Origin: Tetracentron sinense | Taxonomy: Eukaryota; Streptophyta; Magnoliopsida; Trochodendrales; Trochodendraceae | Direction of reading: 5' to 3' | Length of the DNA: 64,000 bases | Assembly (NCBI GenBank): GCA_015143295.1 | Contig: CM026564.1 | Span: forward strand, 12,388,416-12,452,415 | Shown here: positions 21,332 to 33,327 of the stretch, piece after piece | How positions within the stretch are numbered: position 1 is the first letter of the stretch | How the letters are laid out: every line of letters starts with the position of its first letter | Made by a program: the position numbers and the translations under genes | The notes under the pieces: model-generated | Told to the model about the DNA's origin: nothing | Database searches by the model: none | Seen by the model: only the letters and a program-made list of their open reading frames with translations

Positions 21332-21656
21332 TGTCAAGGAGGTTGGTAGCCCAAGGATATGCGGGTGCTAACCTCTAGCTCATAAGAAAGGATTAAAAGT
21401 ATTGTATTGTCAAGGAGGTTGGTAGCCCAAGGATGTGCGAGTGCTAACCTCTGGCTCTTAAGAAGGATGTGAACTGTCAAGGAGGTTGATTAACCTCTGG
21501 CTCATAAGAAAAGTATTGGAATTGTCAAGGGGGTTGGTAGCCTAGGATTGTGCGGGTGCTAACCCCTGGCTCATAAGAAAAGACTCTAAAGTATTGTGCT
21601 GTCAAGGAGGTTGGTAGCCCAGTGTTGTGTGGGTACTAGCCTCTGGCTCATAAGAA
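21332..21656 (+). repeat. Five-unit hairpin array in E 5' LTR
   Basis: Same unit as in D. Unit 4 has GGGG with CCCC; units 1, 2 and 5 have GAGG with CCTC. Unit 3 has lost its middle and is reduced to GAGGTT-GATT-AACCTC, leaving only the outer stem. Confidence 0.85.
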
Positions 21657-22253
21657 ATATGGAAATGACTCATATGTTTCATAGATATGGTTTGGTTTTC
21701 ATTAGAGTTGTGATTTAATAAATGGTTATGTATGATGTCGTTTTAAATGAGTATGAATTGTATCCTTCCAGTATTTGCATATGATTCTTTGCTCGTTATT
21801 ATTATTGTTAGGTAGGAGCTTGTACTCGCTGTGTATTGCATGCTCAGCTGTACTTTATGTCGGCAGGTACACGAGTCTCTTTCGACATTTGTGCCCGGGT
21901 CCTTGGCTTGAGGAGGACTACGGCGAGGAAGAACCATACGAGGATTCGGCCCCACGGGGATGAGTATTGAGCGAGATAGAGTTGTATTTTTTCTTTTGTA
22001 TTTTGATAGGTGGGCATATCCACCTTTGCATGTCATATTTTGTATAAACTTGGAATACTTGTTAAGTTTATAGAAGAAAAGAAAAAGTTGGTCCGCGCTT
22101 CTGCAATATTGTAGTTTCCGCACTCTGTATTATCTATATTATGTTCCTATTAGATCATGTTATGCCTTATTCATTACAGGATGATTTGCCAGGTTAAGTA
22201 TAGTCACACCTAAAGTATCCCTTAACTCCTAGGGGATATTTTGGGACGTGACA

Positions 22254-22569
22254 GAAGTGGTATCAGAGCCTAGGCATTAGAGTCCTTAGGGTCACTAGAA
22301 CCGATACTATGATTGAACAAGGCCTTAGGTCACAAAGAGGAGTCATATTCCGAGTATAAACTAATAACTTAGTCTTAGTCCATAACCGATTGGAGATCAA
22401 CCGAATTGAGGGTCCTACTCTAGAAACGCAAAACTGTATTCTTATCATGTTGCGTGCATACCTTGAATGAATTGTCATATGCTTCCTAACTATTATACGA
22501 TTATAAAATTGTTACTAAATATGTATCCAAGTTAGACTCATGTGGTACTATCGTTCTCAGGATCAAATC
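22254..22569 (+). other. 5' leader of E with PBS
   Basis: TGGTATCAGAGCC at 22258-22270, four bases after the LTR. The leader has no long frame and ends GTTCTCAG|GATCAAATC just before the gag ATG, as in A. Confidence 0.8.
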
Positions 22570-23805
22570 ATGAGACGCAGTGCTCGGGGTCGAGGATACA
22601 ATACGAGGGGAAGTAGAAGTGATGCCCCTTCTGGTTATGAGCAACCCAATTTTGCTCAAGCTTTTGCGTCTATAGCGGAGACTTTGACTATGTTAGTAGT
22701 AAGACCGGTTGCTGTTACTCCTTTTACACCTCCACCACCTCCGGCACACCATGCTTCAGGATTGGAAGCTTTTAGGAGATTACGTCCTCCTACCTTCTTC
22801 GGTTCTACTGACCCCATGGTTGCCAAAGCATGGGTGATGCAACTGGAAAAGATTTTTAGAACTCTCCACTGTACGGATGAACAGAGAGTGGACTGGGCCA
22901 CCTTCGTGATGGAAGGTGCGGCCGAGCACTGGTGGAGAGCCGCACAGAGACAGAGGGAGTCCACCAGAGCAGGGGAGCCATGGACATAGCCAGAATTTTT
23001 GGATGTTTTCTATAAGCAGTATTTTCCAGTGGCGGTCAGAGAACAGAAGGAGATTGAATTCATGACTCTTGAGCAAGGAGAATTGAGCGTGGCGGATTAC
23101 GAGGCTACCTTTGTAGAGTTGTCGAGATTCGCACCTCACCTAATTGCATCCGAGCATATGCAGGTGAGGAAATTTGAGCGGGGATTGAAACCCTCCATCA
23201 GAGACAGGGTCTCAATGTTCCAGGTGGCCAAATGGGGAGAGATTGTGAGCAAGGCGAAGCTTGCCGAGAAGAATTCGAAAGAATTCTTCAAGAGGAGAGA
23301 TATGACTCGGGGCCAGCCTAGTAGCTCGGGGTCGGCGGAGAAGAGAGCTAGGATAGCCCCATATCAGGCATCAAGGCCAATACAGTCACAGAGGCCCCCC
23401 TTGGCATCACAGGCATCTTGGCATACCACTACACCGGTACCTCATCCCACATTTTCACAGGCTACCCGATATGTTCGACCTACATCCTCATCGGCATTTG
23501 AGGAGTGCTCCTATTGTGGCCGGAGACACAGGATCGGAGAATGTCGAAAGATTTTGGGTGGGTGTTTTCACTGTGGGGATGTGAATCACATGGTTAGAGA
23601 TTGCCCTCGTAGGCAGTTACAGCCGGTCCAACCATAGGGGAGTAGGCCCCCAGTTCGATAAGCTTCCTAGTAGAGATCCTCACAGGCTTCCACATCTAGG
23701 CCTTCACGACCCACACAGTCCACTCCACCACCTCGCAGGCAAACCAGGGTCAGGTCTTTGCCTTGTCAGAATGGGATGCACGTGCATCCAATGATGTCGT
23801 GCAAG
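22570..23805 (+). pseudogene. gag: gag of element E (broken)
   Basis: The MRRSARGRG start at 22570 aligns with Gag of A. The core motifs WVMQLEKIF, EGAAEHWW, FYKQYFP and LEQGELSV are present, then knuckles CSYCGRRHRIGEC and CFHCGDVNHMVRDC near 23510-23605. In-frame stops at 22987-22989 (where A has Trp-Glu) and at 23635 end the frame early. The coding part ends at the intron donor GTGCAAG (23805). Confidence 0.88.
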
Positions 23806-23940
23806 GTACGCTATAATGCTAAAGTTTTGAGTTGTAATTAGTTGCTATTAGGTGATGTGATTGCTTATGTGTATAACATACTACCTATACTTATGTGTTA
23901 TTGCGTGACTTCTATTAATGTGAATTAATTAGTCTCACAG
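23806..23940 (+). other. Putative gag-pol intron of E (135 nt)
   Basis: Donor GTGCAAG|GTACGC; acceptor GTCTCACAG|GCAC. Removing it continues Gag into Gly-Thr-Leu-Leu-Val of protease, phase 1. Confidence 0.65.
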
Positions 23941-26900
23941 GCACTTTATTAGTGAATGAATGCCTAGCCCGAGTGTTGATCGATACAGGATCCACTCATT
24001 TCTTTGTATCGCCTAGCTTTACCAAAGGATTTCTATCCAAGTCCAGTCAGTTGAAGCATGAATTAACCATCTCCACTCCACTCGGCAAGTCGATAGACAC
24101 AGACCGGATATACAAGGATGGTGTAGTTCAAGTGGGACAGAATGAGCTGTTGGCCGACCTCATCATCCTGGACTTCCAAGACTTAGATTTTGATATCATA
24201 CTCGGCATGGATTGGCTGTTGGCTCACCACAGACATGTGGCATGTTTTGAGAAGATGGTGAATTTCAAGCCGATGGGAGTTAAGCCATTTCACTTTCGAG
24301 GGTTGAGGGAAAGAGATATTGCTCGCCTCGTAGCTTTGAGCTTAGCAAACCCAGAGATAACAAACTCCTCAACCATCCCGGTTGTTAGTGAGTTTCTAGA
24401 TGTGTTTCCTGAGGAATTACCTGGATTACCTCCGGATCGGGAGATCGAGTTCGCGATAGAGCTTGCTCTAGGCACAGCTCCAGTTTCTAGAGAGCCGTAT
24501 AGGATGGCCCCAATTGAACTTAAAGAGTTGAAGGAACAAATCGAAGAGTTGTAACTACTTGGTTTCATCCGACCAAGCGTTTCACCATGGGGAGCTCCGG
24601 TACTATTCGTAAAGAAAAAGGATGGATCGATGAGGATGTGCATCGATTACAAACAGTTGAACAAAGTTACAATCAAGAATCGTTATCCTTTGCCACGGAT
24701 AGACGACTTGTTTGACCAACTGAAGGGGGCAAAGTTTTTCTTAAAAATTGATCTCAAATCGGGGTATCATCAATTGAAGATCAAGGTCGATGATATTCCA
24801 AAGACAGCTTTCAGGACTTGGTACGGCCTCTACGAGTTCCTTGTAATGCCTTTTGGTTTGACAAATGCACCGGCGGCGTTCATGGACTTGATGAACAGGG
24901 TGTTTAGGCTATGTCTCGACCAATGTGTTGTGGTGTTTATCGATGAAATCTTGGTATATTGCTCGACACGGGAGGAGCACAATCGAGACCTTCACATTGT
25001 TCTCGAGACGCTTCGAGAGCATAAGCTGTATGCTAAGCTAAGTAAATGTGAGTTTTGGTTGGAACAAGTGGCGTTCCTTGGCCACGTAGTGTCTGCAAAA
25101 GGCATCTCGATTGATCCGGCAAAGATAGAGGCAGTGATGAACTGGGAGAGACAAAAGAGTGTCACAGAGATACGTAGTTTCCTCGGATTGGCAGGCTACG
25201 ATCGAAGGTTTGTGGAGGGATTCTCGAGTCTAGCGGCACCACTCACGCACCTTACTCGGAAGGATGCCAAGTTTACCTGGAGCGACAAGTGTGAAAGTAG
25301 CTTCATGGAGTTAAAGCAGAGGCTCACTACGACTCCGGTCCTTACAGTGCCATCCGGGAGGGGTGGCTTTGTGGTTTATAGTGATGCATCGCACGTTGGG
25401 TTGGGGTGTATCTTGATGCAAAACCATAAGGTTTTGCCTATGCTTCAAGACAATTGAAGGATCATGAAAAGAACTACCCTACACATGACCTGGAACTTAC
25501 CGCCATTGTGTTTGCATTGAAGATATGGCGACACCATCTCTACGGGGAACAATTCGATGTGTTTACGGATCACAAAAGCCTTAAGTATTTGTTTTCCCAT
25601 AAGGATTTGAACTTGAGGTAGCGGTGATGGATGGAGTTTTTGAAGGATTATGAATGCTCTATTCAATACCATTCAGGCAAGGTGAATGTGGTGGCCGATG
25701 CACTTAGTAGGAAACCTCATGGACTCTTGACTCACATGATGGTACAAGAGTGGAAGTTGTTGGAAGATGCATCTAACCTTGACATCAGTCTTAGCTCCCC
25801 TACATTTGGACCGATAATGGCCAATATCACCATTAAGCCTTACATCTTGGCCCGGATCTGAGAATTGCAAGAATCGGATATCGAGTTACGTGCTTACTGA
25901 GACAAGATGCTTGATAAGGGTAGCAAGGATTTCGCTATAAGAGGAGATGAAACTATCACATTCAAAGGAAAAACATGTGTTCCTACAGATGAAGAGCTCA
26001 GAAGGGAGATATTAGACGAAGCCCACCGCTCCAAGTATACTGTTCACCCTGGGGGTACCAAGATGTATCAGAACCTCAAAGGGTACTTTTGGTGGCGGAA
26101 CATGAAGAGAAAAGTAGCAGAGTATGTATCCAGCTGCTTGGTGTGCCGGCAAGTCAAGGCCAAGCATAGGAGACCGGCTGGAATTTTATAGTCCTTCCCT
26201 ATTCCTGAGTGGAAATGGGAACATATCTCTATGGACTTCATTATGGGGTTGCCAAAGATGGCTAGAAACACCGATGCTATATGGGTGGTAGTTGACAGAC
26301 TCACGAAATCCGCCCATTTTTTACTGTACCAGACTACCTTAAATTCCAATCAGCTGGATGCATTGTATATCAAAGAAATAGTTTGGTTGCACGGAGTACC
26401 GGTAAGTATTCTATCGGACAGGGATCCCCGATTTACTTCCAGGTTCGGGAAGAGCTTCCAAGGTGCTATGGGACTTCTCGGTTGGACTTCAGCACCACTT
26501 TTCACCCACAGACGGATGGGCAAACAAAACAGGTGAATCAAATCATAGAGGATATGCTCCGGGCATGTATGCTAGACTTCAAGGGAAGTTGGAAGACCAC
26601 TTGCCTTTGGTAGAGTTTACTTATAATAACAACTACCAGGTAAGCATACAGATGGCGCCTTTTGAGGCTTTGTACGGGAGAAGTTGTAGATCTCCTTTGT
26701 ATTGGGATGAAGTCGGAAAAAGAAAGATCTTAGGCTCCGTATTGATTGAGCAAATTGCAGACAGGGTCAAACTTATCCGAGGAAGGTTAAAGATCGCACA
26801 AGATCGACAGAAGAGTTATGCCGACAATCGAAGGAGAGATCTTGAATTTTGAGTTGGCGACTTGGTTTTTGTCAAAATTTCACCGACCAAGGGTGTTATG

Positions 26901-27272
26901 AGATTTGGAAAATGAGGCAAGCTCAATCCGAGGTATGTGGCCCCATTCGAGATCATCACTAGAGTCGGTGAGGTAGCTTACCGGGTCGCTTTACCCACTC
27001 ACTTGGCGGCTGTCCACAATGTGTTCCATGTCTCTATGCTCCAGAAGTATATCCCGGATCCTTCTCATGTCATCGAGCTTGATCCGATAGAGATTCAAGA
27101 GGACCTCACCCTAGTTGAACAATTGGTGTAGATCTTAGACAGGTGAGATCAAGTCTTACGCAACAAAATCATTCCATTAGTCCTCGTAAGATGACAACAC
27201 CATTCGAGGGAAGAAGCAACTTGGGAGCATGAGGCCGAAGTAAAGGAAAAATATCCCCAATTGTTTGTTTAG
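23941..27272 (+). pseudogene. pol: pol of element E (broken)
   Basis: Protease (DTGSTHFFVS; ILGMDWLLAHH), RT ([13 protein letters not shown]; the catalytic motif reads FIDEI, so the second Asp is lost), RNase H, integrase zinc finger, DD35E region (SDRDPRFTS near 26420) and chromodomain are recognisable in order. Stops at 24552, 25619, 25858, 25898, 26189, 26850 and later, plus frameshifts near 25440 and 26463-26536, make it inactive. It ends KYPQLFV-stop at 27272. Confidence 0.9.
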
Positions 27273-27352
27273 AGCTTTGAGATTCTCTCTTGTATTTTGT
27301 TGTGGTTTTGTGTATGTATGTGTCGTCCAAATTTTGAGGACAAAATTTTTGT

Positions 27353-27364
27353 AAGGGGGGAGAA
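27353..27364 (+). other. Polypurine tract of E
   Basis: AAGGGGGGAGAA directly before the 3' LTR, preceded by an AATTTTGAGGACAAAATT inverted repeat. Confidence 0.8.
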
Positions 27365-27576
27365 TGTAGCACCCCGACATTTTTCGTACTTAATGAATAG
27401 CACTTTCGTAACTAATTGGCCTTTCACGTAATCTAATTAATAAATAAGGGAGCAATTGAATATTTTGACACACCAGAAATGTTTCTTTTCGAAAGAGGAA
27501 TCCAACGCAAGTTGAATCGTCAAAATCCGACGAATGAGTCAAAAGATATAACCGAAACAGCAAAAACCTACTAAGC

Positions 27577-27791
27577 ACCGATCGCTAGGCATCGATCGGT
27601 CCACAACTGATCGCTTAGTCCAAACTGGCGATTGATCGGTCCAAAACCGATCAATTGGTTGCTATCAACCGGTTAACTTTTTTGTATGGGAAATTTTTCC
27701 AGAGAGCATGTTTTTGACCGATCGCTCGGTCAAGAACACCGGTCGCTCGGTAGGCGACCGATCGATCAGTATTAACCACCAATCGATCGGT
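27577..27791 (+). promoter_or_regulatory. U3 palindrome array of E 3' LTR
   Basis: Two blocks of palindromes around TTTTTCCAGAGAG; partly decayed but less so than in the 5' LTR. Confidence 0.55.
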
Positions 27792-28640
27792 CTATCGCGT
27801 TTTGCAGAAATTGCATTAAGGACTTTTTCATCTTTTGGAGTATTCAACCCTTACCTTTAAGGCTTGCATGAGCCTTGGGTCCTCATTTTTCATCACACTT
27901 AGAGTTTTGAGAGAAAAAGAGAGAGGAGAAAAGGGTTTTGAACCCTAGGGCATCATTAAACCAAATCACGGGTTTTGAAAACCCAAGAGCACCCCAAAGG
28001 CTTGGATTCTTCAAATCCAAGGCGAAGCACATGTGGAGCTCGTTCTCCAAGCAAGGGCAGCGTCTTCCCTGGCATTCTCAAGGGTTTTCTTCCTTCTTTT
28101 CAAGGTTAGTACACTCTTCCTAACTACCTTGGTAATAACCTAGACTTCTTGTGAATATGGTGTGTTGTATCTTCCCCATTCATCCTTTGTGTTGATATAT
28201 GCTAAATCCCTAAAACATAAACAGGATAATATGAATAAATGGTGGAATGTATGGATGGAAGAAGGGAAAGAGGCGATGGGATGCCATGTTGTGATGTGTT
28301 GAATGATGGAAATGGTGGGAGGGTATTCTACACATAATGAATGCACATGTGATGCTTGATGGAATGCTTGAGAAAGAAATTATGAGTTTAAAGGACCACA
28401 GAAAATGTAGGACACCACTTGCTTGGTAAAATGCATGAATGAAAATACTTTGCATTAAATAAAGTTCGGAAAGCATGATTCATGTAGTTTCCCTAAAATG
28501 GCGATTGTAACCATATTTTTACATGCTTGTTTAAATTCTCATATGAATGTGATAAGAATTGATATGCAATATGTTACTCCTCAATTCATATATGTCATCA
28601 TGTTTCACGCTACGCACGAGCACACATGAATATGGAGGAA

Positions 28641-28968
28641 TGTCAAGGAGGTTTGTAGCCCAGGGATATGCGGGTGCTAACCTCTGGCTCATAAGAAAGG
28701 TTTAAAAGTATTGTATTGTCAAGGAGGTTGGTAGCCTACCAACGATGTGCAGGTGCTAACCTCTGGCTCATAAGAAGGAGGTGAACTGTCAAGGAGGTTG
28801 ATTAACCTCTGGCTCATAAGAAAAGTATTGGAATTGTCAAGGGGGTTGGCAGCCCAGGATTGTGTAGGTGCTAACCCCTGGATCATAAGAAAAGACTCTA
28901 AAGTATTGTACTATCAAGGAGGTTGGTAGCCCAGTGTTGTGTGGGTACTAACCTCTGGCTCATAAGAA
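28641..28968 (+). repeat. Five-unit hairpin array in E 3' LTR
   Basis: Same order of units as 21332-21656, including the shortened GAGGTT-GATT-AACCTC unit and the single GGGG/CCCC unit. Confidence 0.85.
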
Positions 28969-29169
28969 ACATGGAAAGGAGTCATATGTTTCATAGATAT
29001 GGTTTACTTTTCATTAGAGTCGTGATTTAATAAATGGTTATGTATGGTGTCGTTTTAAATGAGTATGAACTGTATCCTTCCAGTATTTGCATATGATTCT
29101 TTGCTCATTATTATTATTGTTAGCTAAGAGCTTGTACTCGCTGAGTATTCCATGCTCAGTCATACTTTT

Positions 29170-29334
29170 ATGTCAGCAGGTACACGAGTCCCTTTCGACA
29201 TTTGTACCCCGGGTCCTTGGGTTGAGGAGGACTACGGCGAGGAAGAACCATACGAGGATTCGGTAGTTGAGCCTCAAGCTGAGGCGAGAGACTTAGACCA
29301 TTGGCCCCACGGGGGTGACTATTCAGCGAGATAG
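29170..29334 (+). CDS. LTR short ORF, 54 aa (PWVEEDY type)
   Basis: ATGTCAGCAGGT start; the core PFDICTPGPWVEEDYGEEE and the tail DLDHWPHGGDY match the ORF in D. The stop is displaced by three codons. An upstream in-frame ATG at 29152 lies in the stem-loop. Intact frame in an otherwise dead, old element; function unknown. Confidence 0.4.
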   Translation: MSAGTRVPFDICTPGPWVEEDYGEEEPYEDSVVEPQAEARDLDHWPHGGDYSAR

Positions 29335-30085
29335 AGTTGTATTTTGTCTTTTGTATTTTGATAGGTGGGCATGTCCACCTTTACATGTCATATTTTGTAT
29401 AAACTTAGAATACTTGTTAGGTTTATTGAAGAAAAGAAAAAGTTGGTTCGTGTTTCCGTAATATTGTAGTTTCCGTACTTTGTATTATCTGTATTATATT
29501 CCTATTAGATCATGTTATGCCTTGTTCATTACAGGATGGTTTGTCAGGTTAAGTATAGTCACACCTAAAGTATCCCTAAACTCCTAGGGGATATTTTGGG
29601 GCGCGACACTTGCAATACTACTATTTACCTTGGGTTGTTTATCTTACTATCTACTATATATGTACCTTGATTTGTTATGTTGTAAAAGTTTGTTTTATAC
29701 TTGGATGTATGTTATCATTATGATGCACTCTAAGTGTTTTATTTAATGCCTCTAAGAGTTTTGGGTGTCAAATATGCTAGTACTTGTCGCGACCCAAAAC
29801 CCACCCTAGGAGTTAGAGTGAATCTTGGACGACTTAATCATGACTTACATGACTTGCTTGACGAACCAACCTGCAAAACTCACAGAACATATACAATAGA
29901 GGATAACAGCGGAAGCATAGCTATAAAACACAGCGGAAGTCTAACAAACCTCTAAGTATATACACATGGTCCAAGTTAATACAAAAGAAAACAAAACAAA
30001 GAAAGTGCGGACATGCCCGCCAAAATACATGGATATAATCACTCATGCTCACCCACAGCTAAATCCACTCAGAATCTAACACCAC

Positions 30086-30205
30086 CTACTGATAACCCTC
30101 TACGGGAGGTTCCTCCAAAGGTTCCTCGACGTACTCCTCCTCCACCCATGGACCAGGAGCACAAACATCAAATGGAGCAGCAGCTCCCTCAGAACCTGCC
30201 GACAT
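30086..30205 (-). CDS. LTR short ORF, 39 aa (PWVEEEY) in F
   Basis: MSAG start at 30205; PFDVCAPGPWVEEEYVEEP core; same length as in A with several substitutions and no frame loss. It lies just after the stem-loop at 30216-30236. Confidence 0.45.
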   Translation of the reverse strand: MSAGSEGAAAPFDVCAPGPWVEEEYVEEPLEEPPVEGYQ

Positions 30206-30514
30206 GAGAAGTACGGCTGAGCATGGAATACTCAGCGGGTACTAAATACTAACCAATAGTCATAGCATGAGATAGCAATGCACACATATATATATATATA
30301 AAACAGGAACAGTTCATATCATACAAGGAAGTAAAGCAGTTTGTAATCATGCTTGCATTCAGAAAAGCCGATAAAACCCTTGAAAACCTTGTGCACTTGA
30401 CTTGACTGGAAATACCATTTCCGTGCTTGAAAACTTGCCATGTTTGTCTTATCTTGTCATATCATGCATGTCATGCCATGTCATGCTTGCTTGGAAAGTA
30501 AACTACTTGTGAGG

Positions 30515-30739
30515 GAAGGGAGACCCTTCTTCCTAGAATGCTTATGCTTGTCATGCCATGTCTTGTCATGCTTGCTTGGAAAAGTAACTACTTGTGAGGG
30601 AAGGGAGACCCTTCTTCCTAGAATGCTTATGCTTGTCATGCCATGTCTTGTCATGCTCGCTTGGAAAAGTAACTACTTGTGAGGGAAGGGAGACCCTTCT
30701 TATGTTATGTATGCACTTGCGAGGGAAGGGAGACCCTTC
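30515..30739 (-). repeat. Four GAAGGG hairpins in F
   Basis: GAAGGGAGACCCTTC (plus strand) at 30515, 30600, 30695 and 30725, each preceded by ACTTG(T/C)GAGG; the reverse of the A array. Confidence 0.85.
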
Positions 30740-31536
30740 TTATGAAAATGCATGATTGTCTTGTCCTTGCCAAAAGGAGGTAAAACATATCGTAGGATAT
30801 GCCCCACCTCTGAATCCCATTCTTGAAAACCTCGGTAAATCATGTCATGTATGCGTGCTCGTGAGGTCGTGTGCATACTTGCATTTGGAATTAAATATGG
30901 CATTTGAGTAATTCATAACACATAACGTCAATGATTTGAGCAATTTAGTATTCATATCATTTAGGGAAAGCGAACAATCACACTATCATGACCCTAGCAA
31001 TTTCCATAAACCTTAAACATGCAATTTCTTAATTTATTATTCATTTCATTCACCTTGGCATTTCATCAAACATGGTGCATTCATTATTTATTAACCCTAC
31101 AACATGCTTTTCTAGGTGGGTTATGCTCACATCATACGTGTTTGTTCATTATGGATACGATGCCCTCCCCATTTCATTCATCACATCATTTCACACGGCA
31201 TCCAATCGCCAATTCCGTCCCCATTCACCATTCACACCCATCCATTTCATAGCACATGTGTAAATGAAAGAAAACAAAGAGAAATAAAGCAAAAGAAGGA
31301 ACTATAACTAGGAGGGTAGCAAGAAGTACCGAACTTGAAGAAATGAGGAAGAAACCCCTTGAGAAAATCCTCACTTGATTGGAATGATCCAAGCTTGATT
31401 TGGGGAAGATCCAACCCTTGATTGAAGCTCTTCTTGGTTTCAAGCAAAACCCTCTTTGGAATGCTCAAGATCCTTTCCTTCTCTTTCTAGGAACTCTCCT
31501 TGGTTTAGGGTAACCCAAAAACCCTCCTAAGGTCTT

Positions 31537-31787
31537 CTATTTATAGTGTAAGGGGTGAAAAACCCCTAAAAATCGCATCCAAGAAAGTAAAATCGCGTAT
31601 CTATGATCGTTCGTAGCGATTTACGATCGATCGTAGCCTTATACGATCGATCGTAGCTTCCTACAATCAATCGTAGTTTCACCCGAGAGTTTCCAGCATT
31701 TCTGGGGATTTACGATCGATCGTAGCAACTCTACGATCGTTCGTAGCTCTGCTACGATCGTTCGTAGCTCCCTACGAGCGATCGCAA
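31537..31787 (-). promoter_or_regulatory. Variant U3 palindrome array and TATA box of F
   Basis: Eight 16-mers of type CTACGATCGATCGTAG start at 31601, 31621, 31641, 31661, 31710, 31731, 31752 and 31772, steps of 20-21 bp in two blocks of four. On the minus strand CTATAAATAG (31537-31546) follows as TATA box. The core GATCGATC is shared with the other LTRs; the arms differ. Confidence 0.7.
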
Positions 31788-32874
31788 CTTTTGCAGAAAG
31801 TTTTCAGCATTTTTGCGTTTTCGTATTTTGGCCATAACTTTTGACTCACTTGTTCGATTTTGACGATTCAACTTGCGTTGGATTTTATTTCGAAGGAGAA
31901 CAACTTTCATGTTTTTCACAACTTCCAATTCTTCCTTTTTCTTGGACTATTTTGCCCCTAAACCTGACTGATCCGAAATTGGGTTTCGTCAATCCAGATT
32001 TTTAAACCGACCCGACTTCAGAAATCGGTCTTTTGACCTAACACCAACTCAAAACCAAGACAAGTGATCAACATGAACCCCGAAGAGGGTTCAATTACCT
32101 TTCCAAAAAATCCAAGAATCACTTGATTCCGACGAGTGGTGTGAATGCTAGGGCTATTTAGAGTCGAGGGTATGCTAGGGCATAACCCTTGTCAATACTC
32201 AAGAGTATTCTATACTCTTGCCTATTTCATTCCAAACACCCATACATCATAAATACATTTTTAAATGCTTTAGTATATGATATCATTCGTCGTACATGGC
32301 CATCAAGATCCGGGGTTCTACAGTACTCTTGTATGCTCATAGGCTTGCATGTCTCGCATGAATCGATGTTTTTCATAGATTGTCTCAATGCTACGAAAAG
32401 GGTTTTCGAACAAATGACTTATAAGGAATGATTCTAATCAACTCCATGATTTGTCTAAGATCAGTTCACAAGCTCTAAGGACCATGATACATACTCACAA
32501 GAACTCCATGATATCTCTAAGATCGTTTCACAAGCTCTAAGGATCACAAATGAAATGCTCTAAGATCTCTATGGTATTGGCTCTATGGTTTTGCTCTATG
32601 CTCTATGTCTCTACGGATCATAAATGACTCTAAGTAACTCCATGAACTCTATGAACTCACAAGAACTCACAAGACTATGATTATCGCTTGACTCACACGG
32701 TATTGGCTTTGGTTTTGGTTTTCGGATCTCATCTCACATGCTGTTTCACGGTTTCCACGCTCTTACATGTTTTAAGGATTTCATTCTCCATGATTCCCAT
32801 GCTCTATGCTATTATTGCTTTATTGTTATTAGTTTGTATACACTGAGTATTTAACGCTCAGCTGATATTTGTTA

Positions 32875-33018
32875 TCATCGGTAAGTGCTCGGGTTCCTTT
32901 TGATTTGTGTGGCATGGAACCTTGGGTAGAGGAAGAGTACTTCGACTTGGAGCCTTCCATGGATCACTACCAGGACGATGGTGCTTTAGATAGGTGTCGT
33001 GACTTCGACTTTTGTTGA
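32875..33018 (+). CDS. LTR short open frame of C, 5' copy (no ATG)
   Basis: The frame encodes VPFDLCGMEPWVEEEYF and ends DFDFC-stop, clearly homologous to the MSAG ORFs, but the ATGTCGGCAGGT start is replaced by TCATCGGTAAGT. Either the start was lost or the frame is entered by splicing or from an internal ATG. Confidence 0.3.
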   Translation, partial: SSVSARVPFDLCGMEPWVEEEYFDLEPSMDHYQDDGALDRCRDFDFC

Positions 33019-33327
33019 TCTATTTTGAATGATATAGTGTTTTGTTAGGTGAGAGTGGGACTTGTCCACTCCACCCCTTTTGGATATTTACATATTCAGT
33101 TATATTTTGTTGGTTCACGTGTGGACCAAGTTATAGGAGTAATTACTTTGCTTCCGCTATGTTTAGTGTATTTTGTTTCTGCTGTGCATTATAAATCGAT
33201 TCCACTGTGTTTGTCTGTGTACTCTGGCAGGTTTCCATGTGTGCCTTATATATCATATTGGAAGTATGATAAGGCGGTCACGAGTCAAAGTATCCCTAAC
33301 TACTAGGGGATATTTTGGGTTGCGACA

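Larger units (their letters stand above)
20068..22253 (+). mobile_element. 5' LTR of E
   Basis: It begins TGTAGCACCCTGG and ends GGGACGTGACA. The short ORF (ATG at 21857) has lost one base and an internal block, so PWVEEDY is out of frame. The stem-loop is also damaged (GCTGTG). Confidence 0.92.
20068..29608 (+). mobile_element. Full-length but dead Ty3/gypsy chromovirus E
   Basis: A 9541-bp element flanked by CTTGC (20063-20067 and 29609-29613), inserted in the 5' LTR of C. The LTRs are 2186 and 2244 bp and differ by many substitutions and indels, so the insertion is old. It has PBS, gag, intron, pol with chromodomain and PPT, but numerous stops and frameshifts. Confidence 0.93.
27365..29608 (+). 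mobile_element. 3' LTR of E
   Basis: It starts TGTAGCACCCCG and ends GGGGCGCGACA. It retains the full short ORF, which the 5' LTR has lost. Confidence 0.93.
29785..32322 (-). mobile_element. Reverse solo LTR F (Ty3/gypsy, A-related)
   Basis: On the minus strand it runs from TGTAGAACCCCGG (at 32322) to GGTCGCGACA (at 29785) and is flanked by GTACT (29780-29784 and 32323-32327). It is 2538 bp long. Its 3' half is close to A, including hairpins and short ORF. Its U3 palindromes have a different sequence. No interior. Confidence 0.93.
19371..33327 (+). mobile_element. 5' LTR of C, split by E and F
   Basis: The segments are 19371-20067, 29614-29784 and 32328-33327, about 1.87 kb in all. It ends GGGTTGCGACA. 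The start reads CTTAGACCCCGAATCC where the 3' LTR has TGTAGAACCCCGAATCC, so its terminal TG is mutated. It contains the palindrome array, a TATA box, 62-bp repeats near 32455-32530 and the short open frame. Confidence 0.85.

Noticed and set aside
21743..22123. 126-codon minus-strand frame in E 5' LTR
   Set aside because: Overlaps the decayed short ORF and LTR end, and is absent from E 3' LTR and D.
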